DNA of 64,000 nucleotides, taken from Leptospira montravelensis (GTDB taxonomy: Bacteria; Spirochaetota; Leptospiria; Leptospirales; Leptospiraceae). The position numbers and the translations under genes were made by a program. Under the pieces are notes generated by a model. It did not search any database. It saw only the letters and a list, made by a program, of their open reading frames with translations, and had not been told where the DNA came from. The stretch covers positions 25,574-89,573 of the forward strand of contig NZ_RQFO01000020.1 in the NCBI RefSeq assembly GCF_004770045.1, read 5' to 3'. This document shows positions 18,199-26,693 of the stretch, piece by piece (the first letter of the stretch is position 1; each line of letters begins with the position of its first letter).

Positions 18199-19673
18199 TT
18201 TTTTTCAGAAGCCTTTGCATTTGCACGTTTTGATTGTTCTGCGATTTCTGCATCTAAAACTTTCTTGATGATTTTTGGATCATCGGTTAAGATTTTAACT
18301 TTCCCCGCTTTTTTTGCTTCTTCTAAATTGATAACTGAACCTGTAGGTGCATCGTCAAACCCTGCGTAATTGCCTTTCACAACTGCTATAACAACACGAG
18401 GTCCATCATAGGTGATTAGTATGGGACCATCCACAGCTGTTAAAATCAATTGAGATGGTAACACTGTAAGTGCAGTGTAACCTAAAATCATTCCTGAACT
18501 CATTGCATAAAATCCTGACTCTGCCGTTCCTTTTGACAAATCATAGACCATGCCTGTTGCATAAGCGCCTGTATCGATGGTCGCTCCTCCAACTGCACCA
18601 ATTGTCCCCCCGGTAGTAATGGCTGCAACAGATGTTACTTGATTAAATGCGGCAAGTGTAGTTCCTCCCGTATATGTTGGGATCGTAGCAGAGGCAGAAA
18701 GTAACCCGATGGAACTAAAAAGACCAGCCTCTAAGGTAGGAGAAATTACCCGATAACCAGACTTAGTCGAATAATAAAAAACAACTCCGGTCGATATCAA
18801 TGCATTAGAAGAAAAGTTCATCGTTTGGGATAACGGAACATATACCCCGTTAACTACCAGAATCTCGCCAGTATTTTTTCCTGTTTTTGCAATAGGAGAG
18901 ACCAATACTTCTTTAATAGCAATAGAATACCCTTGAAATATATCGACAAGAGCTAAAAGTGAATTGCCACTTTCACCCGACTCTTCATAGTTTTTGGTAA
19001 ATTCATCGGATGCTTTTGAAAAGGAATCGCTCCAAGCTGAGATTATATTCTTCGAATTTTGATTTAAAGTAGATACGAATAAATCATTCAACTTATCAGT
19101 AGTTTTTCCGCGTTCACTACCAATGTTTTTCAAAGTGGAAAACATTTTTTCTGTATCTGATTCCACTCTTGGTACTAAGTAAATATAACCTAATAAAAAT
19201 CTAGAGCCTGCTTCCTTAAAACTTTCTTTGGAAGTTTTCCATTCCGTTTGACTCAATTGCCAACCGGCATCATATATATCTCCAGTTCTACTGGAAGAAT
19301 CTTTATATCCATCACCAGTCCAAGATAAAACTGCCTCCATCGTTTTGCCTAGTTTGCCAGGAAAATCAGCACTGCGTTTTTTCATATGCACGAGTACCAT
19401 TGCCTTAGCGACACGAGCACTCATTCCCCCATTTTCATATACCAAATCTATACTCTTTGTTCCCGAAGGAATGACAGCCCAACCATTTTCAAAGAGATTT
19501 TTCCTGGAGCCAAGTGAGTTTGCAGTAAGTGGAGCAATTTTTTTGAATGATTGTGGTTTATTAGAATTAATTACAGATTCACCAAGGATCTTATCTGTTT
19601 TTTGAGAACCAGAACATTGCAGAAATAAGGCGACGGCTAACATGGGGAAAAAAATTATCGAAACACGTTTCAT
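18195..19673 (-). CDS. Large lipoprotein, paralogue of the downstream gene
   Basis: About 492 residues from the ATG at 19673, which directly precedes a lipoprotein signal (MKRVSIIFFPMLAVALFLQC). A TTG at 19712 would add a non-signal extension and is less likely. The plan matches the downstream protein: residues 25-240 polar (WQLSQTEWKTSKESFKEAG parallels a Trp-rich stretch there), then a Gly/Thr/Ala-rich hydrophobic centre and a short tail with VINLEEAKKAGKVKIL. The genes overlap by ATGA, so the pair is probably a tandem duplication forming one operon and perhaps one complex in the envelope. Confidence 0.8.
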   Translation of the reverse strand: MKRVSIIFFPMLAVALFLQCSGSQKTDKILGESVINSNKPQSFKKIAPLTANSLGSRKNLFENGWAVIPSGTKSIDLVYENGGMSARVAKAMVLVHMKKRSADFPGKLGKTMEAVLSWTGDGYKDSSSRTGDIYDAGWQLSQTEWKTSKESFKEAGSRFLLGYIYLVPRVESDTEKMFSTLKNIGSERGKTTDKLNDLFVSTLNQNSKNIISAWSDSFSKASDEFTKNYEESGESGNSLLALVDIFQGYSIAIKEVLVSPIAKTGKNTGEILVVNGVYVPLSQTMNFSSNALISTGVVFYYSTKSGYRVISPTLEAGLFSSIGLLSASATIPTYTGGTTLAAFNQVTSVAAITTGGTIGAVGGATIDTGAYATGMVYDLSKGTAESGFYAMSSGMILGYTALTVLPSQLILTAVDGPILITYDGPRVVIAVVKGNYAGFDDAPTGSVINLEEAKKAGKVKILTDDPKIIKKVLDAEIAEQSKRANAKASEKK

Positions 19674-19815
19674 AAGATGAGGGAACAATATAGAAACGTT
19701 TGAATTATGCAATAGAAAAAAAATACTTACTTGCTTAATCCATGTTTAGTGAGACAAAAACGCCACAATAGATTATTTACGTGACCCTGTAGATTCAATA
19801 ATAATCATTACAACT

Positions 19816-21390
19816 ATGAAGAAACTGAACATATATCTTGCACTCATTGCCTTGGTATTGTGTGTCGTCATCATCATTAGGAAAAACGATCTGACGTTAA
19901 ATCAATTGGCTACCTTAATGGCAATTTCCACTCCCAATGAGTTATTCGACTTCAACACTGTGGATTCAATTGCTAAACTAAAATTGAAATCAAAATATAC
20001 TCCCACTCCTGAATTTAAAATTCCTGGTCTAGATGGAATTAGCTACGATGATTATAGACAAATCGAATACAAACCTGATGTTGCTATTTGGAAAAATCTT
20101 GCTTTACCCTACCAACTTCATTTCTTTCATCCAGGCCATATTTACAGCAACGGAATTCAAATTTATGAAGTGATTAATGAGAAACCTATAGAAATACCTT
20201 ATGATGCATCACGTTTTAATTTTGGTGACTTACCACTCACTGATTCTTTCACAGAACTTACAAAAAATCTTCACTATACGGGCTTTCGCGTTCATTATCC
20301 TATCAATCAAAAAGAAATCTTGGAAGAATTTTTAGTCTTTCAAGGCTCATCCTATTTCCGAGCCATATCAAAAGGCCAAGTCTACGGGTTATCAGGCAGA
20401 GGGCTTGCCATCAACACAGGACCCCAAGAAAAAGAAGAATTCCCGATCTTCGAAAGTTTTTATATCAAACGCCCACAAAAAACAGACTCTGCCATTACGA
20501 TATACGCAATCATGAATAGTGAATCAGTAGTTGGTTCTTATGAATTTTTGATTAAACCAGGCGAAGTAACAACCATTGATGTTAAGACAAAAATTTACCT
20601 ACGTAAAAAAATCAAACGACTTGGTTTTGCCCCTATCACTTCCATGTATTTATACGGAGAATCTGATAACCCTATCTTGGGAAACATACATCCTGAAGTA
20701 CACGACTCTGATGGTCTTCTCATCCAAAACAAAATCGGTGATTGGGAATGGAGACCTTTAATCAACCCCAAAAAAACCCAACTAACAAGAATTTCTCTCG
20801 ATTCACCAAAAGGTTATGGACTAATCCAAAGAGACCGTAAGTTCAAAAGTTACCAAGATGAAAAACTAAAATACCATTTGCGTCCAAGTGTTTGGGTTGA
20901 ACCCAAAGGAGATTGGGGTAAAGGAAATTTATATTTACTGGAGTTCACAACCAATTTGGATTCAGATGATAATATCACCACTTTTTGGGAACCTTCCATC
21001 CCACCGAACCTAAATGAAGGTTACGAATTTCAATACACACTTCATTACACTGAAAGATCACCCCTAAAACATACACTAGGAAAAGCATCCGCATTTTACA
21101 GAGGAGTTGATCCCCTCTTCCCAAAGGAGAAAGTATTTACCTTGTATTTTACAGGTGACTATTTAAAATCTTTGGACAAAAAAACTATAATCAACGCCAA
21201 CATCCAAAACGATAAAATTCCTCCTGAACAAATTCGTTATAAAATTGAAAAAATATCTGAGTTGGATCAGTGGCGTTTGCAAATCTGGTATCCTTCTTTT
21301 GTAAATGAGTCCAATTGGTTAATTTTCCTTGAAAGTCAAAACCAAAGAATCACCGAAACTTGGATCTATAGAGACGGATTATCCAAATAA
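19816..21390 (+). CDS. opgG: Periplasmic glucan biosynthesis protein OpgG (MdoG)
   Basis: A 524-residue protein with an N-terminal signal or anchor helix (about 6-22), then the MdoG beta-sandwich: FDFNTVDSIAKLKLKSKY near residue 43, GISYDDYRQIEYKPD (about 72-86), HPGHIY, and GLSGRGLAINTG near 190 (the conserved SGRGLAI region). The C-terminal Ig-like domain covers about 395-520. OpgG is needed to make the osmoregulated glucan backbone in the periplasm together with the OpgH glucosyltransferase, which is encoded two genes downstream. Length matches family members (about 510-530). Confidence 0.93.
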   Translation: MKKLNIYLALIALVLCVVIIIRKNDLTLNQLATLMAISTPNELFDFNTVDSIAKLKLKSKYTPTPEFKIPGLDGISYDDYRQIEYKPDVAIWKNLALPYQLHFFHPGHIYSNGIQIYEVINEKPIEIPYDASRFNFGDLPLTDSFTELTKNLHYTGFRVHYPINQKEILEEFLVFQGSSYFRAISKGQVYGLSGRGLAINTGPQEKEEFPIFESFYIKRPQKTDSAITIYAIMNSESVVGSYEFLIKPGEVTTIDVKTKIYLRKKIKRLGFAPITSMYLYGESDNPILGNIHPEVHDSDGLLIQNKIGDWEWRPLINPKKTQLTRISLDSPKGYGLIQRDRKFKSYQDEKLKYHLRPSVWVEPKGDWGKGNLYLLEFTTNLDSDDNITTFWEPSIPPNLNEGYEFQYTLHYTERSPLKHTLGKASAFYRGVDPLFPKEKVFTLYFTGDYLKSLDKKTIINANIQNDKIPPEQIRYKIEKISELDQWRLQIWYPSFVNESNWLIFLESQNQRITETWIYRDGLSK

Positions 21391-21391
21391 C

Positions 21392-21763
21392 ATGGAATAT
21401 ATGAACGAGTTTAGCGAGAGGATTCGAACCTACTTGATTTTAATTGGAATTCAAAGTGAATATAAAATTGCAGAAATAATAAGTGACTTTTTTAAATCCA
21501 CTGATCTGAAAAAAGAATTTCAAATAGACTGGGAACTATGGCAAAGTTACCTAACAACAAAAGAGATAGAACCAAAAAATCTTTTACCAATTGCAAGCCG
21601 ATCTTGGCAATTCGGCTCAATGATTCCGCAATCTGCGGACTGGAAACGTGATACAAAATTATATAAACAATCCATCATTAGTTCTTTAAAACCATTATTC
21701 GTTATTGCTTCTATCTTTCTTTGGAGCCTTCTATATTATTTAATTATCTTTAGGTTGTTATGA
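21392..21763 (+). CDS. Small membrane protein between opgG and opgH
   Basis: A 123-residue protein starting at an ATG one base after the opgG stop. A longer in-frame extension back to 21329 would overlap opgG and is unlikely. The first 90 residues are soluble and helical, rich in acidic and Trp residues. One transmembrane helix lies near 100-120 (LFVIASIFLWSLLYYLIIF). It overlaps opgH by four bases (ATGA). E. coli OpgH carries a long cytoplasmic N-terminus plus a first helix that the OpgH here lacks, so this may be that domain as a separate gene. That is inference; I do not recognise the sequence. Confidence 0.8.
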   Translation: MEYMNEFSERIRTYLILIGIQSEYKIAEIISDFFKSTDLKKEFQIDWELWQSYLTTKEIEPKNLLPIASRSWQFGSMIPQSADWKRDTKLYKQSIISSLKPLFVIASIFLWSLLYYLIIFRLL

Positions 21764-23841
21764 TACATATCCATCGCAGTTTATTTTTCCTAATTTTCAT
21801 CACTCCCGTTTTAATAGGATTTAGTTTATTCATAGAAATTATTTCCTTCCGGGGTATCGAAATCGCAGAATATTACCAATTCATAACTTTCATGTTCCTC
21901 TTACCTATGTTGTCGTATGGAGCAAGCACTTCTCTATTTGGGTTTTTAATTTCCCTAAAAAAGAATGCTGACACTCTCTTAAAAGCAAAACAGATCCCAA
22001 AAAGCGAATTAGATTTCGCCTTATTAGAGTCTATCGACGTTGCCGTTGTTATGCCTGTATATGAAGAAAATGAAATTTCAATATTTTCCAGAATCAAAGT
22101 AATCTATGAGTCAGTAGAAAAAATTCATAAACTACCAAAACTAGACTTTTTCATTCTTAGTGATACAAGAACACCCGAAAAGTGGATCAAAGAAGAAGCA
22201 GCCTATTTAGAGTTATGCGAATCTACAAACAACTTTTTTAACTTCCACTACCGCAGACGTAAAAGTAATCTCAACGGGAAAAGTGGCAACATTGCAGATT
22301 TTTGCAGAAGATGGGGGAAAAAATACAAATACATGGTCATTCTAGATGCAGACAGCCTTGTATCCGGAGAACTTATCATACAACTCATCGCAAATATGGA
22401 AAAAAACCCAAAGGCAGGAATCATACAAACCGGAACAAAAATATTCCGAACTACTACCTTATTCCAAAAATTAACCGAATTCTCTTCCTACTTATTTAGC
22501 CCTTTTTTCTTAAAAGGTGCTAACTTCTGGCAAATTAATTCTTCTGGATACTGGGGACACAACGCTATCTTAAGAGTCAAACCGTTTATGGAGCATTGTG
22601 CTCTTCCCCACTTACCAGAATATGGTGGTCTTGGTGGAAAAATTTTGAGCCACGATACCGTCGAAGCTGCGTTAATGAGAAAGGCTGGTTTTGAAGTTTT
22701 GTGTGCTTATGAATTGGAAGGTAGTTATGAGGAAAATCCACCTAATATAATTGATACACTCAAACGCGACCAACGTTGGTGCCAAGGGAACTTACAACAT
22801 TTCTGGTTCCTTTTCGGCAAAAAAATCCCAACTATAAACCGAATCCATATTCTTAATGGAATTTTATCCTATCTGAACTCACCGATTTGGATGTTTTATA
22901 TCATTTTAAGTTTATGGAACTATTTGGAAGACAGCAAATATTTAAATTATTCCATGTTACCTGAAGAATATGAATTCTTCAAATCACAAATATATGATCC
23001 GCTCTACATAAAGTTATTATATCTTTCTTTATTATTACTTTTTTTGCCAAGGATACTCAGTTTCATAAGTCTCCCTGCCTTAGAAATCCTTAGAAAATTT
23101 CCAGCCTTTCTTCTTGAAACCACATTTTCAATTTTGATAGCACCAATTTATATGATCTATCATAGTATCTTCGTTTTTTCTATTTTATTAAACAAAAGAA
23201 TTAGTTGGGGTCCACAAAACCGTGACGCCAATTCAGAATACAATATATCTTATATAGTTTCCTCCTTTTTCGGAGTGACCATTCTCGGCTTTGCTTGTGC
23301 TTATATCAGTTATACGCATTCCACAATGTTATTTATATTAACAATGCCAATATGGATTGGCTGGATTTCTGCCATCCCTTTGGTAATCCTTACGGGAAAA
23401 GAATTTAAAACTTTAAACAAAATCCTAAGTATATCTTTTTGGAAACCCGATACCCATTTAATCGGTCGTTTGGAAGAAGAGCTAAAAACGCATAAAAACT
23501 GTTACCTCGAAGGTCGCGAATTATTTTTTGCCTTAGTTCATCCGATCTTTCACAATAGACATAAACAACTCCAAGGGAACAAACTCTATTCTTCCAAACT
23601 TCCCAAATCAATAGAAAACGATTTTTTAACTCTACTGAACCAAGGACCAGATTATTTAGAAAAAAAATCTCTGCTAAAAATTTTATCCAATAGAGAATTA
23701 TTGGATTCTTTTTTTGGGAAATTTTGGACTTCAAAAAAAACAGACTGGGGGAATTACTGGAAAACCATTTGGGAAGAAATCAACCCATCTTTTTTTCCAT
23801 CAATTTCCAATAATAAGAAGAACGATTCAAATCTTCAATAA
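21760..23841 (+). CDS. opgH: Glucan glucosyltransferase OpgH (MdoH), GT2 family
   Basis: A 693-residue inner-membrane glycosyltransferase. Two helices lie at about 5-25 and 40-65. The GT2 catalytic domain (about 95-370) shows VVMPVYEEN, the SDTR motif, LDADSLVSG (DxD-like, metal and UDP-glucose binding), SHDTVEAALMRKAGFEV and the acceptor-site RDQRWCQGN. At least five helices follow (about 365-560). OpgH uses UDP-glucose to build the beta-glucan backbone and pass it across the membrane. The N-terminus is shorter than in E. coli (847 residues), consistent with the separate upstream ORF. The 3' end overlaps the convergent hydrolase gene by 62 bases. Confidence 0.93.
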   Translation: MIHIHRSLFFLIFITPVLIGFSLFIEIISFRGIEIAEYYQFITFMFLLPMLSYGASTSLFGFLISLKKNADTLLKAKQIPKSELDFALLESIDVAVVMPVYEENEISIFSRIKVIYESVEKIHKLPKLDFFILSDTRTPEKWIKEEAAYLELCESTNNFFNFHYRRRKSNLNGKSGNIADFCRRWGKKYKYMVILDADSLVSGELIIQLIANMEKNPKAGIIQTGTKIFRTTTLFQKLTEFSSYLFSPFFLKGANFWQINSSGYWGHNAILRVKPFMEHCALPHLPEYGGLGGKILSHDTVEAALMRKAGFEVLCAYELEGSYEENPPNIIDTLKRDQRWCQGNLQHFWFLFGKKIPTINRIHILNGILSYLNSPIWMFYIILSLWNYLEDSKYLNYSMLPEEYEFFKSQIYDPLYIKLLYLSLLLLFLPRILSFISLPALEILRKFPAFLLETTFSILIAPIYMIYHSIFVFSILLNKRISWGPQNRDANSEYNISYIVSSFFGVTILGFACAYISYTHSTMLFILTMPIWIGWISAIPLVILTGKEFKTLNKILSISFWKPDTHLIGRLEEELKTHKNCYLEGRELFFALVHPIFHNRHKQLQGNKLYSSKLPKSIENDFLTLLNQGPDYLEKKSLLKILSNRELLDSFFGKFWTSKKTDWGNYWKTIWEEINPSFFPSISNNKKNDSNLQ

Positions 23842-24745
23842 ATCCACAATGCCCACCTTTTGATTCGATCACTACTTCAAGATACGAAGAAGGTGGAATG
23901 TCGGCAAATTCTTTCCAGGGAATGACGGGGTCATCCATTGAAGTAAGAATTGTCGTCGGAATCCTTACTGACTTAAAAAACAAATCATTCAATGTATACG
24001 AATTAAAATACTCATCTACAGATAAAAACTGCGAGAACTCTTTCACCATTTTTTCTGTTAAATGCATTACTGATTGATAATCATCTAAATCATGAAAAGA
24101 ATATAAATGCGGAAATAAATTAGCCTTCTTTACGAGCGACGATTTCCATGAATTCAAAAAATACTTTCTCAAAAAAGGGTGTTCATCCATTTTTATCGTC
24201 GCACTTTTGGGATCCAACGCTGGACTAAACGCAAAACAATGTTTCAATCCAGGAATTTGATCTCCGATTTTTGAAAGGGAGTGGCGCGCTGCCATTCGCA
24301 AAACAAAATTCCCACCTAACGAAAATCCTGCCAAATAAACTGGGCCTTGTTTCCCAAAAATTTTCACTAGTTCTCTCACGGCTTCATAAGTTTCAGGAAG
24401 CAGACTCCCATTAAAGATACCTTCATTTAAATGATGAGTATCACCGTGATCTCGTAAATTAAACCGGTATACAGAAAATCCTTTCTTCAAAAAATGCTTA
24501 GTCGTTCTGACAATATAACTGGAGTGAATACTTCCCTCCCAACCGTGAACCAATATCACCAGACCTTTCGGCTCGGACACCTCATGAATGCGAGCAAGAA
24601 GCGTAGTTCCATCTTTTGATTTCACTGACCTCCATTCACCCGCAATAGAGTGAGCATATCTTTTATCTGACTTAGATTTAAATGAAGCCATAAAAGACTG
24701 AACCAAGGGACCAGAAAAAATAGGTAAGGGTTTAAAGAGGCTCAT
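23780..24745 (-). CDS. Alpha/beta hydrolase, YheT/EMB8-like
   Basis: A 321-residue protein with the YheT-type order: VILVHGWEGSIHSSYIV (oxyanion region, about 78-95), RDHGDTHHLNEGIFNG, the nucleophile elbow YLAGFSLGGNF (Ser about 145), the acid in TSMDDPVIPW and the histidine in KGGHCGFIED near the C-terminus. The triad is complete. The family contains esterases of unknown natural substrate. The last 62 bases lie opposite the end of opgH, a fully convergent coding overlap. Confidence 0.9.
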   Translation of the reverse strand: MSLFKPLPIFSGPLVQSFMASFKSKSDKRYAHSIAGEWRSVKSKDGTTLLARIHEVSEPKGLVILVHGWEGSIHSSYIVRTTKHFLKKGFSVYRFNLRDHGDTHHLNEGIFNGSLLPETYEAVRELVKIFGKQGPVYLAGFSLGGNFVLRMAARHSLSKIGDQIPGLKHCFAFSPALDPKSATIKMDEHPFLRKYFLNSWKSSLVKKANLFPHLYSFHDLDDYQSVMHLTEKMVKEFSQFLSVDEYFNSYTLNDLFFKSVRIPTTILTSMDDPVIPWKEFADIPPSSYLEVVIESKGGHCGFIEDLNRSSYYWKLMEKKMG

Positions 24746-24857
24746 GAACTATCCCAACAATGATCGAATTACTATAATTTTCAATAAAATATCCTAGGAG
24801 CTCCCTATCAATTCCAACATAGATTGACAAAGCAAAAAACTAACTTAAAATTCAAGT

Positions 24858-25304
24858 ATGAAAAATTTAATACCCTATTTTCTTCTTTTTTTCACCGCCT
24901 GCCAAAGTTATACGCCCTGGAGATCAGAATGGAGAAATAAGAATGGAGTCGAAGTTTTTTATGCTGCCGTCTCTGCAAAGGCGAGTCCCCAGGCCATTGA
25001 ATCCGGAAGTTTAGCTATGAGAAGGAGCACTTGCGTCAATGCAACAAACCTACTTTCCACTTCTCCAAGACTTACTTCCATACTCTTGGAACAAGAATCC
25101 ATCCAACTAAACGAAATCGAAACTAAAGACCTTGCTCGCCTTATCTCCTCACACAAAATCAAACCCAAACAAGATTCTTGCCAGTCCGAAGATATCGGTT
25201 ATATTTTTGTAAGCCATGCATGGGAAACTTGCCAATGCCTATACACCATCGAATACCCAGGCGGCAGAAATCAATTTCGACAAGATCTAACCCAAGTTAA
25301 ATAA
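24858..25304 (+). CDS. Small lipoprotein of unknown function
   Basis: A 148-residue protein with a short signal peptide and the lipobox FTACQ (Cys 15). The remainder has four further cysteines (CVN, CQSEDIG, CQC) that could form disulfides, and a YAAVSAKASPQAIESGSLAMRRSTC segment. The mid part is reminiscent of LPP20-type small lipoproteins, in which an Ala-rich helix precedes a compact domain, but this is weak. It is a single gene with its own upstream region. Confidence 0.75.
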   Translation: MKNLIPYFLLFFTACQSYTPWRSEWRNKNGVEVFYAAVSAKASPQAIESGSLAMRRSTCVNATNLLSTSPRLTSILLEQESIQLNEIETKDLARLISSHKIKPKQDSCQSEDIGYIFVSHAWETCQCLYTIEYPGGRNQFRQDLTQVK

Positions 25305-25358
25305 AGTCAAAGTTTCTGTTTTTTCGATTCCTTTTCCACTAGTATGAATATTAAACTT

Positions 25359-25940
25359 TCACCTTGGGTTTCCCTTAAAACGCTTCCAATAGGAAAGTTG
25401 CCATCCAGTCAACACTTCTGGACCGGCAAGTCTCGAAAGAGCCAAACTAGTAGAAAAGGAAAGTTGTTTTTCGCTCCAGGTTAAAAACTCTTTCCAATCC
25501 TTATCTTTAGCATTTTTTAAAAAATTTTTATGTATGTTTTTATTTACTTTGTATTTAAGATTAGACATGGCATTCAAAGAAGGATCTGCCTCGGATTCCA
25601 TTCCCATTCGGGTTGTTATCTCTTGACCAGAAGAAGACTTACTCGCCGTACCAAAATCCAACTCCGAATTCAAACCGGTAATTACTGGTTTCAAAAAACG
25701 TCTCCTTCCATCAAACCCAGTTTGTTTTAATAGTCCTTTTTTCTTCAAAGCGGAGACCAAACGTGAAATCGTATCTCTCTTTAATTTTAAAACTTTTCCC
25801 AAATATTCATTTGATGCAAAACATCCGCCTTTGGCATCTAATGAATATATTTCGGCAAATAACTTTGTTTGGTTTGGAGTAAGGCCCAAATCTTCCATCC
25901 ATTGGGCAACCCATACGCCCGTTCTTTTGAATTCACTCAT
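25359..25940 (-). CDS. Winged-helix (HTH_36-like) protein, probable replication initiator, paralogue 1
   Basis: A 193-residue protein. Residues about 15-85 match the HTH_36 winged-helix pattern (TPNQTKLFAEIYSLDAKGG, CFASNEYLGKVLKL, TISRLVSALKKKGLLKQTGF, GRRRFLKP). A polar linker follows, and a conserved C-terminal helical block (WKEFLTWSEKQLSFSTSLAL) is shared with the protein at 28868-29491. The ATG has AAGGGG about seven bases upstream. It points away from parAB, after a leader of about 220 bases with conserved hairpins. HTH_36 domains occur in plasmid and phage initiators, so a Rep role is inferred. A transcription factor is the alternative. Confidence 0.8.
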   Translation of the reverse strand: MSEFKRTGVWVAQWMEDLGLTPNQTKLFAEIYSLDAKGGCFASNEYLGKVLKLKRDTISRLVSALKKKGLLKQTGFDGRRRFLKPVITGLNSELDFGTASKSSSGQEITTRMGMESEADPSLNAMSNLKYKVNKNIHKNFLKNAKDKDWKEFLTWSEKQLSFSTSLALSRLAGPEVLTGWQLSYWKRFKGNPR

Positions 25941-26160
25941 AACAACCCCTTGTTTCCAACACAGGCCTTCGGCGCTAAGAAAAGGAATCCTTCTCTTAGA
26001 ATCACAACACTAAAAGATACACCTTCGGTGTTGTTATTTATCTCTTGGAGGTTCTTTCAAACGTCCGATTTGGAATTCATTTGAATTCCAGGTGATGTAT
26101 TTAAGCGGTAAAAATTGTGGAAGACCGCTTTCAGGTATGAGGACACCTCCCCTACCTTGA
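25941..26160 (-). promoter_or_regulatory. Structured 5' leader of the HTH gene, module 1
   Basis: Minus-strand leader with an ordered set of hairpins. H1 is 26133-26157. H-A is AAGCGGT...ACCGCTT at 26103-26130, with the 14-base loop containing CTTCCACA. H3 is TGGAATTC-N4-GAATTCCA at 26071-26090. A conserved block GGACGTTTGAAAGAAC follows (26045-26066 in full), and a further hairpin ACACC-GAA-GGTGT lies near 26015-26030. The same order, spacing and several blocks recur in the leader at 28605-28867. The loop 8-mer and the segment 26088-26099 are complementary to the small RNA candidate just upstream. Confidence 0.7.
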
Positions 26161-26163
26161 ATC

Positions 26164-26192
26164 TATTAGTACCAAATTCAAATTTCTGTCAA
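26164..26192 (-). promoter_or_regulatory. Promoter of the HTH gene, module 1
   Basis: Minus strand TTGACA (26187-26192) with a -10 candidate ACTAAT or CTAATA 16-17 bases on. The counterpart at 28579 has the same -35 and the same upstream block. Confidence 0.6.
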
Positions 26193-26197
26193 GTTTT

Positions 26198-26210
26198 AAT
26201 GAGACATAAT
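26198..26210 (-). promoter_or_regulatory. Conserved upstream block ATTATGTCTCATT, module 1
   Basis: Thirteen bases that are identical, in mirror orientation, to the block at 28560-28572, at nearly the same distance from the TTGACA box (five versus six bases). It is a candidate operator for the HTH proteins or another shared regulator. Confidence 0.5.
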
Positions 26211-26286
26211 CTGAAAACAAAACGATCAGACAATAATCCTGGAAGTAAGTGTTTTTTGGGGGAGGGTAGGGGCTACTAGGATAATT

Positions 26287-26358
26287 AAAAAGGAGAGAAG
26301 TCTCTCTGAACTGCTTCCACACAATTCAGAGAGTTTACATCACCCGGTTAAAGGGGTT
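26287..26358 (-). ncRNA. Candidate antisense-like small RNA, module 1
   Basis: Minus-strand unit of about 72 bases. Its own promoter lies at 26365-26392. The conserved TTAACCGGGT (26342-26351) comes first, then a perfect 9-base-pair hairpin (26302-26333) with a 14-base loop holding TGTGGAAG, then GAGAG-ACTT-CTCTC-CTTTTT as an intrinsic terminator. The loop is complementary to the loop of leader hairpin H-A (8 of 8). CCGGGTGATGTA (26336-26347) is complementary to leader 26088-26099 (11 Watson-Crick pairs and one G-U). It is on the same strand as its proposed target, so it is not a cis-antisense transcript. Confidence 0.6.
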
Positions 26359-26364
26359 ATTAAC

Positions 26365-26392
26365 AAAATACCAATCCACAAAAATAGTACAA
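26365..26392 (-). promoter_or_regulatory. Promoter of small RNA candidate, module 1
   Basis: Minus strand TTGTAC (26387-26392), 16-base spacer, TATTTT (26365-26370). The -35 octamer CTTGTACT and its 35-base distance to TTAACCGGGT are matched by module 2 (34 bases). Confidence 0.5.
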
Positions 26393-26434
26393 GAATTTTT
26401 TCTATAATCTTCAAGAAAAACCAAAACAAAGATT

Positions 26435-26540
26435 GGGGCGCATCGAATCGCTCCTACACCCTCATACTATTAAAAACGACCAGGCTCTCCGCTCCAATCT
26501 TTCCCCTTGGGAAAGGATTTCCGCTTCGATCCTTTGCGCA
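26435..26540 (+). repeat. Interspersed palindromic repeat, copy 2
   Basis: Starts GGGGCGCATCGAATCGC, then a variable part to AACGACC, CGCTCCAATCTTTCC, a short CCTT loop, GGGAAAGGATTTCCGCTT and an end TTTGCGCA. It lies between the small RNA promoter and the first parS-like site. Confidence 0.75.
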
Positions 26541-26605
26541 CGAATTCTATACTAAAAAACTCACAACAAAATCCATCAAACTTTAATCTTGATTTAAGAT
26601 GTATC

Positions 26606-26625
26606 AAGGTACGCCGGCGTACTTT
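26606..26625. promoter_or_regulatory. Candidate parS site 1 (centromere)
   Basis: AAGGTACGCCGGCGTACTTT, whose core GTACGCCGGCGTAC is a perfect 14-base palindrome, 68 bases before parA. An identical 20-mer lies between parA and parB. It does not match the canonical chromosomal parS (TGTTNCACGTGNAACA), as expected for a secondary replicon with its own ParB. Confidence 0.75.
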
Positions 26626-26693
26626 CTTAAAAAATATATCAAATTTTTAATTTTTATTGCACCAAGAATGAGCTATCACAAACTCACTATGCA

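Noticed and set aside
26250..26275. G-rich run GGGGGAGGGTAGGGG as a G-quadruplex
   Set aside because: Only three clear G-runs within reach; the fourth is too short, so a stable intramolecular quadruplex is not supported.
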